Source of the DNA: Perognathus longimembris pacificus
Lineage: Eukaryota; Chordata; Mammalia; Rodentia; Heteromyidae
Length of the DNA: 64,000 bases
NCBI RefSeq assembly: GCF_023159225.1
Contig: NC_063168.1
Span: 52,927,398-52,991,397 of the forward strand
Direction: 5' to 3'
Numbering within the stretch: position 1 is the first letter of the stretch; every line of letters starts with the position of its first letter. This document shows positions 34,011 to 45,779 of the stretch, piece by piece. The position numbers and the translations under genes are program-made. The notes under the pieces are model-generated. The model did no database searches. It was not told where the DNA came from and saw nothing but the letters and a program-made list of their open reading frames with translations.

Positions 34011-35853
34011 TGTTCCTCCAATATAACATAATCTAGGAGAATAGACATTTATGGCAAAGACACTAGATGAGGAAGTAGTACCAGATTATGACTGGGACAT
34101 CCATTTCTAGGACAACTGAATAAAAATGACATGGAGGATTCTACTTATATAGACCATAGGCATAGACATTCCCAGCAGATAGAGAGAAGAATGTGGTCTA
34201 GTTGTATATTTTAGAGTTAAGCTTGGTTTTAAAGACAGTCTCTAATAACACCTTTACTTGCAGTTAAGAAAATCGAGAATCTGACTCTAAGTGAATTATG
34301 TGAAGACACAGATCTGTTAGAGACAAAGTCAAGGCTAATTATTTTAGATCCAAAATAAATTGCTATTTTCCAGTGCATCTTTATTCTGCTCAGGAATTTC
34401 TGGTTATTAAGAAGCCTCAAATATCAGAAAAGTAAATTTCTCTTAGCAATACAGTTTTATATTGTGCAGTTCTGTTAAAAGTAATGATAATAATGTCATC
34501 CATTTCCCCAAATTCATGTGTTTCCATGGTTTCTCTCTGACAAAGCTCATACATAGAATTTCAGAGTCATAATTATACTTACATAAAATTTCAAAAGGGC
34601 TGGTAAGTATCCTGTAAAAATCTCAGTTGAGTACTGATTGCCAAGCTGAGAAGATCAGAGTTTTCCAGAAACTCCACTTGCTCTGGGGATTGCGAATTCC
34701 TCAGGACAAATATTTCCCTTCTTACCTCCTCCAACTTACTCTTGTTTCTCTTGCTTATTTCTCTCAATAACCCACAATCTTGCCTCAAATCTTTAGTGAA
34801 CCTTTATATGTTCTGGGATGACAGGTCCACGTTTTTCTTACACTAGAACTCACATCCAGTCTGGGTGTAAATCCTATCAGTCCTTTCAATCCTTTGCACC
34901 TCAGTTCTTTGGACAATCATCCCTGCCTGTCTCTTTTTCAGAGCTATTCTGAAAATTTTGAAAGTTAGAAATCTGAGATATAGATTCATGTAGACAAACT
35001 GGGTCTTGTCAGCCCCTTCTGCTAGAACTGGGAAAATAAAGACTCAGTGTTTTTCTGACTTTTTCAAGATCATTCAGGTCTTTTGACATTGTTCAAAGTC
35101 CTGATCAATGGCTAACAAACACTATATCTCTTTCTGGTTCTCTCTAGAAGTTTCACCATTATTCGGTGTTGTGTGTAATGATAAATCCCATGAGGTAGCA
35201 TACGATTCATGGAATTATTTAGGCATTAATTAATATGTATCACATCAACGGTAATCATTTTTTCATGCCTTAACGTTGCTTTAGGATGTCAAGAATTTCT
35301 GAAGATAGCGAAGATTTTATCTGAAGGCAAACCCTTCCTCTTGCAGCGAGTTCAAGGAAAGCAGAATGTTTAATCAGATATTTAAGATCAGCCTCTTTTA
35401 GTCGAGCCTCCATTTAGATTGCTTTTAAGGGGAAAAAACATACTACTGAGATCATGTTCAGATGTACAATTCGACGGTTTTTAGTCTTTTCACAGGATTG
35501 TATAAAAACTATGCTCTAATTCCAGAACGTGGGCATTATGTTGGGCTTTTTTTTTTTTTAAATGTCAACCTTATTGGGTTGAGTGAAGTTTTGCTCCAGT
35601 TTGGCTCTTCGTTTAGACATTATATAGCCCTCCCCTGAATAGAGTTAATGTTGGCTGAGATATTCAGAGTACTCTCAAGATTACTCCATTTGGAAAGCTT
35701 GGCAAGGCCTACTCTAGCCCTGATCCCTAAAGGATGGCTCAGGAGTAGGGATGAGACAGGTGCTAAGCCTCAAAATAAAGACTAACAATAAAAACTAGAA
35801 CCTGGAAAGTACAACTCAGCCACCATTGCCAATCTTCAGGAGTTTCCTAGACA
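34011..35853. other. Intergenic sequence, no gene recognised
   Basis: AT-rich, unique-looking; no nameable repeat and no coding signal. Confidence 0.5.
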
Positions 35854-35859
35854 GAAGGT

Positions 35860-36278
35860 TGTCGGGGTTTTTAGCTCCCCCCTCCCCCCATCCCGCGCTT
35901 CCCCGACCTGCCGGAGAGATGGGGAAGGCACACCCCGGGAGGAGCCAAGAAAAGAAAGGGCCGACAGACCGCCTGCACCCAGTCCTCCCTCACCGGAGGA
36001 CAATCAGAGGAGTCTGGGAGTCAAGTCGATGCAAGATCTCGTTTATTGAGGAAGTACATACAGCTAAATAGGGCACAGGAGCCAATCAGATCAAAGATCG
36101 GCAGGAAGGGGAGGGGTGTAAGGGGAGGCATGAGCTGTCCCTCAGGGCAGAAGAGCCAGGGCATCACAGCCCACAGAACCGCCTCCGGGTTCATCAGTAG
36201 GCGCCATCTTAGCCACACGTGGCCCTAGGACTGAGAAACAGGCGGGGCCAGCTGGTTGACTTCTAGGCATGTCCCACA
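35860..36278 (-). mobile_element. Solo LTR of a class II-type endogenous retrovirus
   Basis: Bounded by TG...CA with a perfect 6-bp target duplication GAAGGT (35854-35859 and 36279-36284). On the minus strand, in order: start TGTGGGACATGCC, CCACGTG, AAGATGGCGCC, a CCAAT box (from GCCAATCAG at about 36080), a TATTTAG TATA-like box (complement of 36063-36069), AATAAA (complement of 36042-36047), and an end in CCCCGACA. This order of U3, R and U5 signals is that of a retroviral LTR. Its many CpGs suggest a fairly recent insertion. No internal region remains, as after LTR-LTR recombination. Confidence 0.88.
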
Positions 36279-36284
36279 GAAGGT

Positions 36285-37136
36285 GAATAGAATTGTAAGT
36301 GGGAAGTGTGGCTACTTTCCAGACAGTAGAGGACACTCTCCCATGTCATTCTCTTCTGGCTTCGCGGTTTTATACATGTGGAATCTTTAACTTAGCCCAC
36401 ACATCCTCATTTTTTTCACTTACTCTAACTGAACCTTCTGGGCTCCCAAGCCCCCACTGGGCTAAATGCCTTGACTCCCCCTGCTCTCTCCATCTACTCT
36501 GTGCATGCTAAGATTACCTTCCAGCATGTCTGCATACCTTAATAAATTGCCATCTTCAAGCAGCCTTGCCTTTTCTGGCAGCCTACCCACCCTCTCCTCG
36601 GCATCATGATCAATGAAGACTTCTTAAATATGTTGCTAGTGCGGCCACATATCCACATTCTTTTTATAGATCTCTTAAATAGTCAATTAATATTGAGCAC
36701 CGAGAATGTACTCAAGAGCTCGTCATTCATCACCCTGCATCAGAGTACCTTGTTGTAGTCCTAATGCTGGTGCAAAAACCAAGAGAGAATAAATCTCAGC
36801 CTCCTTCTTCTATGATAACTCTTCAAGTATTTGAGTGAGATGAACTACCCTGTTCTCTGTATTTTATGTTTTCCGTTGTGAACTATTGGTACTTCAACAA
36901 TGGTACAGATAAGAGCCTGAGAGATTGATGGAAATGACAGTCAAGGCTTTGGGAAGCAGGAAAAGTAGAGCTAGGCCCAGCCCTCCCATGTGTCTGCTGG
37001 CTTAGTGCAGACAGAGCTATTGATCTCGTGCTACAGTGACTGCTGCTCCTTCCTAAATCTCCATGGCTGAGGACTGGCTGGACCTGCCCAACTCGTGCCC
37101 AGCTTGGGAGCCATGTAAGAGCCATCCAAGTCAGAA
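36285..37136. other. Intergenic sequence, possible old LTR at 36290-36610
   Basis: TTTTATACATGTGG and CCTTAATAAATTGCC at suitable spacing could be promoter and poly(A) signals of a decayed plus-strand LTR, but I find no bounded ends. The rest is unique-looking. Confidence 0.3.
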
Positions 37137-37137
37137 G

Positions 37138-37216
37138 ATATATATATATATCTCAATCAATCAATATATGATACATATCAATATATATACATATATGTAT
37201 ATATATACATATATAA
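37138..37216. repeat. AT-rich simple repeat
   Basis: TATATATA blocks with AATC interruptions and several near-palindromic segments. Confidence 0.85.
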
Positions 37217-38104
37217 ACAAAATATAAACTATGGAGTTGGTAGTAGAAGATACTACTCCACGGGTCTCTTCATTTCTACATGTCTTACAAGAGAGGCATT
37301 TATTGTCCTTTGTAACAACTACTCAGAAATATAGATCAAAAAAACCCTTAGAAGGTAAAAGAGTCTCCTCCCAGATGTCCCTATATTGTCAAAGATTCTC
37401 TGAGCTTTGGGTTGTTTTCCTGTAATCCAACCCCCTATATGTGAAATATCCATGCTATTTAGGCTTGAATTGGTACTCATGGAATTGTCACAAAAATGAC
37501 AATATTCCAGATCCTGCTACTGCTATAATAAATTGTTTTTCATCTCGAATTCAGGAGTCTTAGGTTTCTGCTATCATCTGAAAAAAACTTTAACAGACTT
37601 GCTTATTATCTTAAGCTACAGGAAGTGAAAAATTTCAGATTACTTGAGGTTCTTACAAATGGGCCCTAAGTGATTCAAAGCCAGATGCCTTAACAGCTGT
37701 TTTTGTCATGTGTGATAGTCTGCTAATATTCTCATTAAAAAAGTCGGCTGCATCAGCATTGAAGACCTGTTATTTCCTACAACTTTCTCCTCTGTATAAC
37801 ACTTAGCAAGTATTTTAAAGAATTATTTGAGACACCTGGTCTGTAGAATCTGTATTACCTACCATTTTTTACTTTTTGAAGTATGCAAGCCAGCCAACCC
37901 TAGCTGAGATGGATTCCAGTTTTCCAATGCCGCCATGACTTTGGAATCCTGTACCATTTCTGGCATCTGTGTTTCATGCTCATCGTTTTCATGGATGTTC
38001 AGGCTGAGCTGCTCTCCCATCTTTCCTGTAGCTTCATCAAGTACTATAAGTGTTAGCTTTTATACTTCCTGGAGCAGCTTCACATACAAATTGGCAATCT
38101 TCTG
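37217..38104. other. Intergenic sequence, no gene recognised
   Basis: Unique-looking; no coding signal. Confidence 0.5.
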
Positions 38105-38409
38105 CCTCCTCCTCCTCCTCCTCCTCCTCCTCCTCCTCCTCCTCCTCCTCCTCCTCCTCCTCCTCCTTCCTCTTCCTCTTCTTCCTCTTCCTCCTTTTCT
38201 TCTTCTCCTTCTCCTTCTCCTTCTCCTTCTCCTTCTTCTTCTTCTTCTTCTTCTTCTTCTTCTTCTTCTTCTTCTTCTTCTTCTTCTTCTTCTTCTTCTT
38301 CTTCTCTTCCTCCTCCTCCTCCTCCTCCTTCCTCTTCCTCCTCCTCCTTCTCATTCTTCTTCTTCTTCCTCCTCCTCCTCCTCCCCTCCTCCTCTCCCTC
38401 TTTCTTTTT
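38105..38409. repeat. Polypyrimidine CTC/CTT trinucleotide block
   Basis: 38105-38352 is an unbroken run of C and T: (CTC)n, then CTTCCT and CTTCTC units, a long (CTT)n and again (CTC)n. After a single A the run continues to 38409. Long open frames on both strands (poly-Leu, poly-Ser, poly-Lys/Glu) are products of the repeat. Confidence 0.97.
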
Positions 38410-39147
38410 GATGTTCCCTATCTTCAGTTCATTACATTGAACTTACAGCTAGCATCATTTTAATTCATTCATTCCTGAATGAATTTACCTGACATATATT
38501 TAAGGCTCGTTTATCACACTCTTCTTGCACCCAGAACACTAGGTGATGCTTGAACATTACATTTAGAACTCATTTTAGACAGCAGAGTTCAAAAAACAAA
38601 CCCACTAAAATGACAAAAATACAGTTCTAAGTAGACTACTAAAAGAATATATAGTTGCATGTAGAAATAATTGCATTTTATATGTCTTTTAAGCATTCTG
38701 TTATGTTTCCTTGATTGTGTATTTACATATCCACATGTTCTTTCTATTATTGTGTTCTCATTTGCATTAAATTTTACTTATGAAAAGCTTTTTTTCAATA
38801 CCAAAAATATGTATAAATGTGGACTCTGGTCACATTCTTTCATCAAATACTTTTGAGGTTGCTCCATGTATAAGGAACTCTGCTCAGGGGGAATGGTGGA
38901 GAGTATGTCATAGCCTCCACCCTAAAGGCATCTATGGTCTATCCTGCTTGCACTGTCTCCATTCTGGCCTTCTCTAATTGATTAATGTCCCTTTCCAAAT
39001 GAAGTTTCCACAATTCCACATTATAGTCACAAGCAGTCTGACCAGTACAAGGTTCAGAGCTATGATGCATAATAACAGTGCCTGGGCTTCCTAGAATTTT
39101 TCATTGTTCATATTATCCTTAGAAACTGTTCAATATTTACTGATGGA

Positions 39148-39150
<3 letters not shown>
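38410..39150. other. Intergenic sequence, no gene recognised
   Basis: AT-rich; no coding signal. GTTGCTCCATGTATAAGGAA near 38859 weakly resembles an ancient L2-type end. Confidence 0.45.

Positions 39151-39196
<46 letters not shown>
39151..39196. repeat. (TG)n microsatellite
   Basis: About 22 perfect TG units. Confidence 0.97.
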
Positions 39197-39198
<2 letters not shown>

Positions 39199-39235
39199 CG
39201 TGGTTATAAAAGGACATTTTATTAAAATTTTTGTC

Positions 39236-39300
39236 TCCCTCCCTCCCTCTTCCCTTCCTCCCTCCCTTCCTTCCTCACTTCCTTCTTTCCTTCCTTGTTT
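39236..39300. repeat. TCCC/TTCC pyrimidine repeat
   Basis: CCTCCCTCCC and CCTTCCTTCC blocks directly before a SINE tail. Confidence 0.85.
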
Positions 39301-39302
39301 TC

Positions 39303-39557
39303 TTTTGCCAGTCCTGGAGCTTGAACTCAAGACATGGGCGCTGTCCCTGAGCCTCTTTGTGCTCAAGGCTAGTGCTCTGGCACTTGAGCCACAGAGCCAC
39401 TTCCTTTTTTTTTATTTTTTATTTTTTTGAGTAGTTTATTGGAGACAAGAGTCTCACAGGGACTTTTCTCTGCTGGGTGGCTTTGCACCACTATCTTCAG
39501 ATCTCAGCCTCCTGAGTAGGTAGGATTAAAGGTGTAAGCCACCCATACCCAGCTGAT
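39303..39557 (-). mobile_element. B1-Geo composite SINE
   Basis: Complete: GCCAGTCCTGGAGCTTGAAC, GCACTTGAGCCACAGAGCCA, an expanded T-rich linker, TCAGCCTCCTGAGTAGG and CATACCCAGCTG. Confidence 0.85.
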
Positions 39558-41285
39558 ATAATCTTTCTGATCATATTCAATGGAATGTGTGATAGTAATT
39601 CTGGTGATTAAAGTTCAGGTCAACTATCCTTCCCCTGAATATTCGCTCTTCAGTGCATCAAAACTCTAATGAAGAAGCAGATTGCATTCTTTGTATGGAA
39701 CTGACAACACAGGAATGGACAGATGTTATAAAAACAAAAATGAGCCAGGATGTTTCATATTGTCACTAATGATTCTTTATGATGTTTTTGAAAATAATTG
39801 GAAAGGAAGCATGGACATCTGGCATGGGAATAAAGCTGTTTCTAATTACAAGGGGCTGTTTGTCTTCCCTGGGATGTCCTTGGATGTACTGTTCTTTAAT
39901 ATCTTACTTGGGCCCTGGCAATGTTCAACCTTCTAGTTGAATTATGTGAGGTGGGCCACTTCTCTTCTTTCCTTCTGACCCAAAGAAATTTGCTTCTTAA
40001 ATTCCTTCAGGCTTTGTGGGTTTTTCCCCCTTTTGGAATTTGCTTTAAAGTTGAAAATATGGATTTTTTTTTTGTTGAGGTTCTGTGTTTTTTTTCTGGG
40101 TACTTTCCATCCACACAGGAGGCAGCGCCACGTGGGGCTAGCAGGTCAGCAGAAGAGCAAGTACTGTCCCCAGTGACACAGGATAAACGTGGGAGAGCTC
40201 CATGAACGTGGGTGGTCAGGAGACCCAAGAATGGTTCCAGAAAAAGCAAAGTGTCTGAGCTTCATCCTGTTCTCTCCAGCTGACATAATTTGGAGTAGGC
40301 ATTGTGCTGAGTACTTATACATGGTCATTGTACTGATATTTCAGATAATTTTCTTTACCCAATGTACCTTCGTCGATCCAATATTTACAACATACCAAAC
40401 ATACATCAGGAACTTTAACCTTTAACATTTAACCACAGTGATCACATTGAGAAGAATAGATAAAGGGGTTTGGTTGACACTCCCCCCCCAAGTCTATTTT
40501 TGGAGTACTGCCATGAGTTTTAGGTTTCAGTAGAGGAAGAATTGAGGCCAAAGGCAAGAAGTGTGGCAATTAAGGCAGTTTTGGGGCACATTGGTGACAG
40601 CAATTTTTTCAGTTTTGGCAGCATTTTCACTGACATCAGCTGAGGTCCTGTGAGATAATTACTTCAGGAGAATGTAGTCTTATTGTCATAGCCAATTGTC
40701 CTCATTTGGGGAACATGAGCAGTTGTGTGAGGTTGACTGCTGCTTGGGGAGATTGGGTTCCTTACTATAAAGATGTTTATCCATCAGTCCTTTCTTCCAG
40801 AATCCAAGATGGCTGAAAGCTTAGGACAATGACTACAGAGTTTCAGGTACATTTGGGGGAGTCTGGAACAGGGCATTATGAAAGGTGACAGAAGGGTGCT
40901 TCAGTTATTCTTAATAACCTGTTTTTCCATACACTCACGAATTTGACATTGAGCTTTAAGACAAAGGTGACAGATGCAAAACAAAGGCAAGGATGCCACA
41001 TTTTTCTCCTGTTCTTACCGTGGCTCAAGGGAGAGTCATTGCTTTGTGGCATGAAGCACTTCTAAAACCTTGTTATAAAAAGAAAACCATTTTATTGGAA
41101 ACACTTTTAAAAAGACATGCCCTTCAGATTATATTCTCAAGGAAATGTTTATTGTATATTCTAACTAAAGAAATTAAGGAAATAGAGATAAACATAAAGT
41201 AAAAAAAATCAAAACGATCTATAAATCCATTTTGTAAGAATAGTTACTGCTAAAATATTGACACATTGATCTCTTCATCTCTCTA
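39558..41285. other. Intergenic sequence, no gene recognised
   Basis: Unique-looking sequence with a short run of eight C at 40482-40489. ORFs at 39682-40425 show no family pattern. Confidence 0.5.
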
Positions 41286-41289
41286 CATT

Positions 41290-41505
41290 GGCTTGTTGGT
41301 ATTGGTCGTGGGGCGTGAACTCAGGGCCTGGGCACTGTCCTTGAGTTTTGTTGTTGTTGTTGTTTTTCACTCAAGGCTAGCACTCTACTACTTCCACCAC
41401 AGCTCCACTTCCTGTTTACTGGTGATTAATTCTCACAGACTTTCCTGCTAGGCTAGCTTCAAATTGCTATCCTCACAGGCATGAGCCACTGGCGTCCCGC
41501 TTGAC
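41290..41505 (-). mobile_element. B1-Geo composite SINE
   Basis: GCGTGAACTCAGGGCCTGGG, a TTG-repeat expansion inside the Geo module, CACAGCTCCACTTCCTG, and a partly deleted B1 half ending ATGAGCCACTGGCGTCCCGC. Confidence 0.78.
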
Positions 41506-41539
41506 ATTTGCTTTTTTAAAAAAGTTTCATAGCCCACTT

Positions 41540-41800
41540 TTCTTTTTCTGTTTTTATTCTTATTATTAAGAGGTTGTACAGAGGGGTTACAATTCTGTAA
41601 GTCAGATAAAGACAACACGGTCACCCCTTTCTTCCTTTTCCCTCATTTTCCTCTCCCCATCCTGCCGACAAGTTCATTTTTTACAAAATGCATACTGAAT
41701 ACCATGTCTGCATTTGTGCATCCCTCCTCTCCCCATTCCTATATCCCTCTTTTGCCCTATAGCTTACTTTTTATGGAACAATATATCTTAAACATTTTCC
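41540..41800. repeat. Interspersed repeat of unassigned class
   Basis: TTGTACAGAGGGGTTACAAT plus the pyrimidine-rich continuation (CACCCCTTTCTTCC, CCTCTCCCCATCCTG) matches the 33.7-kb repeat at its start and extends further. Confidence 0.4.
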
Positions 41801-43000
41801 AAGCTGTTACTTTTTATTTTGTAATTTAATTGCAATAAGATAATCTACTGAATATATTGACAATCATTGATTTAACCAGTAATATATTGTCTGTGGACTT
41901 TCAGGTTGTTCGCATTTTCACAAATGTGTGTGTATGAATGTGGAGAGAGAGAAATGCCCATATATCTATGCATGTGTATGCTATTCATGTATCTGTATAT
42001 ATGTATATACATATATACATTTGAATAACAAAAATATTATGTATTTTCATTCACAATTATTTCCTTATAATAACCCCCAGTAGACTTTTTGGGGAAAAAT
42101 AAATTTAAACTACTTAAAATGTGTATATAGAAGCCCAAATTCTAAGTTGTATGGACTTTGTCCCAAGTTCTAACCCAACTGTGTTAGTTAATTAATCACT
42201 CCATTTGATAAGTAGAACACATGATTCATACATCCCATTACATCTCAAAGGATGATTCTGAAAAGCATTTAGCAAGACTTATGAAACAGAGCTTGTGATT
42301 GGAACAGATGATTGTCTGGAAGACTTCTTTGTCATCCCAACAAAGCATGATTTACTTTTTCTTCTCATTGTAGTGTGTGTCCTGTCAGCTAGGCCCGAAT
42401 TTTCTAAGCATTATCTTACGTACATGCTCACAATAGGTTTAGAAATAAACATATCAATCAATTCTGTTTAATGAAATTCCAGAAGTTTCCTACAGCTTCT
42501 GGAAAATTCTTTACCTTTAAGGGACAGTCATAGAAAGAGTCTCTCTACCTTTCCATTGTCATTTTCTAAAGTCAGACTTGACTTGTTACTACAGTAGCCA
42601 TGTTACTCAAGTCTAATAATCAAACTGAACACAGACAAGGCGTAGACAAGAATCATGGAGAAATGGGACTTAGAATTCTGCGTTAGCCAACCACAAAGCT
42701 TTCCGCCTCTAAACTTCATCACGAGACCCAAAGTCTGTTAGTATATACTCTCAGAATGTTAATTTTTAATCCATGGTTTCTACTGTGATCATCTTTCTCC
42801 TTTTTAAAAAATTACATAGAACATTTTTGTTGTTTTCTTTTTTTTTTTTTTGCAGATTTTCCTTCCATCTCATATCCTTTCACAATTTTCAAAACATAAA
42901 AAAGATTCCTCGCAAGCATACTTAATTGAAAAGCATAGTGCTTGTGTCAGCAGTCTAGAAATGACTCATTTAAATTTACTGAACTGATTGCTTTCACATT
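41801..43000. other. Intergenic sequence, no gene recognised
   Basis: AT-rich; holds a TATG/ATAC tract (41993-42021). No coding signal. Confidence 0.5.
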
Positions 43001-43015
43001 TGTATCTAGCTTTCT
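43001..43015. repeat. Target-site duplication, 3' side of YWHAB retrocopy
   Basis: TGTATCTAGCTTTCT directly abuts the poly-T (tail) end of the retrocopy and matches 45765-45779 exactly. Confidence 0.92.
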
Positions 43016-45764
43016 TTTCTTTTTTTTTTAACTGATAAAATTTTTTATTTCACTTTTGAATTTTTACACTTTTCCTGATTAGTCCATGTAAGGTGAAACT
43101 AGAACTGTTTAAAAGACATACACAAATCTAGTACATCAATAACTGGGGATTTTCTTTTTTTGTTTTTTTCTATACTATTTTTCACAACCACGGGTGTGCT
43201 TGCTAGGCAATGTAACCATCACAGAAGCAAACAGTAGGCAGAATACTGGTAAGGAAAAACAAAGGGCTACCAGATATACAGACAAGCTTGGTTCCACATT
43301 CACTACTGCATTTTTAAGCGCCAAGTATTAACTGCATATTTTTGTTCAGCTAAAAAGGAAGGATTTTTTTCTTTTTTTTCTGGTTTAAATCAGTGCATGA
43401 ATTTCTCAGTTCAGAATATGGACAAACAGATGGTACTCTACAGCTAGGTGGAGTGTCAAAGGTAGAGGAGAGACACTGTGAGACCGACAAACCTGGCTCC
43501 TCTCTGTTGTGGTGAACACACAACTTCCCTGTGTTCTAGGGTCTTGTTTAGACATTGTCTGAGAACTGAGCCGGATGAGCACACTTAGGTTGGTGATAAT
43601 AGTTAACAAGCAGTATCAGGGCTGCTTGCATTACAGGGAGAAACCATGGATTCTTAAGAATGCTTTGCTGGTTCTGATTGTGGTATGACTGAACAGCAGT
43701 AACTGTGCCGAGAACTCGAGGAAGACAGGGTGATGAGGTGAGAAGCTCTTCTCCACTACTCACCAATGTGCTCGCCCTATCTCTCACCTCCTGCCCATAC
43801 AGTATAAAAAGCAAACAAGACAGATAAAGATAGGCTTCCAAAGGAAAACCATAAAAGAAGTGAAAGGACAAAAATTTAAAGAGGAAAGAGAAAACCAAAA
43901 TCAATAGTCAAAAAGGGAAAGAATGTTAAATTTCAGAATTTTAAATGCCTGAAGCTAGGAAGAACTCAAAGAATGAGGACTCTTCAAGTGAGAAGCTACC
44001 TCTACAGAATGTTACTCTTAAAGGTGGCATCCAGGAAACAGAGAAGACCATCCATCCATAAGACACACGGCTTTTTATTTTTCTTCTTTCATCTAAGTGT
44101 AATAAGGAAAAGAGATCCCTCTGATTTCACAAGTTGCAAATCAGTATCATATTGCTGTAGGAAAGGGAGCTTAGTCACATCATATAGGAGTACGGGACCT
44201 ATTGGTGCTGTCACAACCAAGTTTTCTGCCACAAACAATTCCAATTGCAGGCTTTGAGGTCCTCAGAGGAATACTCTACAAACATTTGTGATCATGAACT
44301 TTTGAGTGGCAGTGGCCCAAATGGTCAAGGATCTATATGTCCCCACAGGCAGAATCACTGTGAATTACCATTAAACTCAGATGCCAAATGGTGTCTCACT
44401 CCTAGTCCCAGCATTGCAATATAATCTTTATAACTTTCTGTACAACTTTACAACAGAATTGTATTTCAGTGACTATTTTGATATCAGATTAAACTTTCGG
44501 AAAAGTTACACATAATTCAGGTCTATTTTTTTTTCTACCAGTGAGAGTTCTGTTAAGTTACAAAACCCCATAATCACAGTGTTCAGTTTTAAAAAAATAA
44601 ACATACAGTAATCCTGTCAAAGTTAATTGAAATCAAAACTTCAGAATGCCGTGGCATTTATGTGACCAATTTGTGTTTTAGATACAAATATCAGCTGTTT
44701 ATCCCATGGACCATTTTTGCTAGGCAGAGGCTGTGAAAAATCGAAAGTCGACGTACAATTTTTTTTTTTTATCGCACAAAGGGATCTATGTGAAAGGTAC
44801 AGAGTGACACTGAACAGCTCACAGCACAACAGACATTAGTTCTCTCCCTCCCCAGCATCTCCTTCATCTCCCTGGTTCTCCGATGTCCACAGAGTGAGAT
44901 TGTCCCTAAGTAGCTGCATGATCAGGGTGCTGTCTTTGTAAGATTCTTCATTCAGTGTATCCAGTTCAGCAATCGCTTCATCAAATGCCGTTTTTGCTAG
45001 GCTGCATGCCTTTTCAGGAGAGTTTAGGATCTCATAGTAAAAGACGGAGAAGTTCAGTGCCAGGCCAAGTCGAATTGGATGTGTAGGCTGCATTTCTTCC
45101 TTACTAATTTCAAATGCTTCCTGATACGCCTGCTGGGAATTCGACACAGTAGTTTGTTTATTAGCTCCAGATGCCACCTCAGAAAGGTACCTAAAATAAT
45201 CTCCTTTCATTTTCAAGTAGAACACCTTACTTTCTGGTTGTGTAGCATTAGGAATAAGATATTTGTCCAACAGCTCCAGAACCTCATTGCAGATGTCCTG
45301 CAGCTCCGCCTCGATCTTCTCACGGTACTCTTTGCCCATCTGCTGCTTCTTCTCATTCCTCTCGGTTTTCTGCTCAATGCTGGAGATGACACGCCAGGAA
45401 GAGCGGCGGGCGCCTACCACATTCTTGTAGGCAACAGAGAGCAGATTTCTCTCTTCATTGGAGAGTTCATGCCCCCGCTCCGTGACTGCTTTCACAGCTG
45501 CGGCCGTGTCATCATAGCGCTCAGCCTGTTCAGCCGGCTTGGCTTTCTGTACCAGCTCACTTTTGTCCATGGTTGTTCCCGTGGGATGGTTCCAGGGGGC
45601 AAAGGCGCTTCCAAGGAAGCTTTAAGAGCGGCGACCGCTTTCTTCCCAAGCCAGGCGGCGGCAGCGGTGCCTACAGTGGCGGCGACGGCGGCGGCAGCGA
45701 CAGCTACTACGGCTCCTCCGAAATCGGTGGCGGCAGTGGCGATAGCTCCACTTCCGCTCCGGCC
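43016..45764 (-). pseudogene. YWHAB: Full-length processed retrocopy of YWHAB (14-3-3 beta) mRNA
   Basis: An intronless copy of a whole mRNA. Reading on the minus strand: a GC-rich 5' UTR (45764-45571), an uninterrupted ORF (45570-44836), a 3' UTR of about 1.8 kb, an AATAAA signal about 15 nt before the tail (near 43045), then a poly(A) tail seen as poly-T at 43016-43029. The copy is bounded by a 15-bp direct repeat, TGTATCTAGCTTTCT, at 43001-43015 and 45765-45779. Poly(A) tail, lack of introns and target duplication together are diagnostic of L1-mediated retroposition. The GC-rich 5' end implies nearly full-length reverse transcription. I saw no later SINE insertion inside it. Whether it is transcribed cannot be told from sequence; no promoter of its own is evident beyond the copied 5' UTR. 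Confidence 0.95.
44836..45570 (-). CDS. YWHAB: Intact 244-codon 14-3-3 beta-like ORF within the retrocopy
   Basis: Encodes a 14-3-3 fold protein, in its family a dimeric adaptor that binds phospho-Ser/Thr motifs in the cytosol. It has the length of the shorter YWHAB form that starts at Met3; the codon at the usual Met1 position reads ACA here, so the second ATG is the start used. Phosphopeptide-groove residues are kept: the Lys and Arg of [13 protein letters not shown] and the Arg-Tyr of DYFRYL. The acidic C-terminal tail ending GEGEN is also intact. Compared with YWHAB as I remember it, about eight residues differ: Pro12 for Leu, Thr for Met in YDDT, Val for Met in AAAV, Arg for Gln in TERG, Glu for Asp in ICNEV, Ala for Asp/Glu in SGANK, and Glu for Lys in SKEEM. 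No stop or frameshift is present. Pro12 falls in helix A, where the family dimerises, so the product may not dimerise or fold. It could be a young pseudogene or an expressed retrogene. Confidence 0.85.
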   Translation of the reverse strand: MDKSELVQKAKPAEQAERYDDTAAAVKAVTERGHELSNEERNLLSVAYKNVVGARRSSWRVISSIEQKTERNEKKQQMGKEYREKIEAELQDICNEVLELLDKYLIPNATQPESKVFYLKMKGDYFRYLSEVASGANKQTTVSNSQQAYQEAFEISKEEMQPTHPIRLGLALNFSVFYYEILNSPEKACSLAKTAFDEAIAELDTLNEESYKDSTLIMQLLRDNLTLWTSENQGDEGDAGEGEN

Positions 45765-45779
45765 TGTATCTAGCTTTCT
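45765..45779. repeat. Target-site duplication, 5' side of YWHAB retrocopy
   Basis: TGTATCTAGCTTTCT follows the first base of the copied 5' UTR. It fixes the retrocopy's 5' boundary at 45764. Confidence 0.92.

Noticed and set aside
37935..38463. Long ORFs on both strands coding poly-Leu, poly-Ser and poly-Lys/Glu
   Set aside because: They are translations of the CTC/CTT repeat block.
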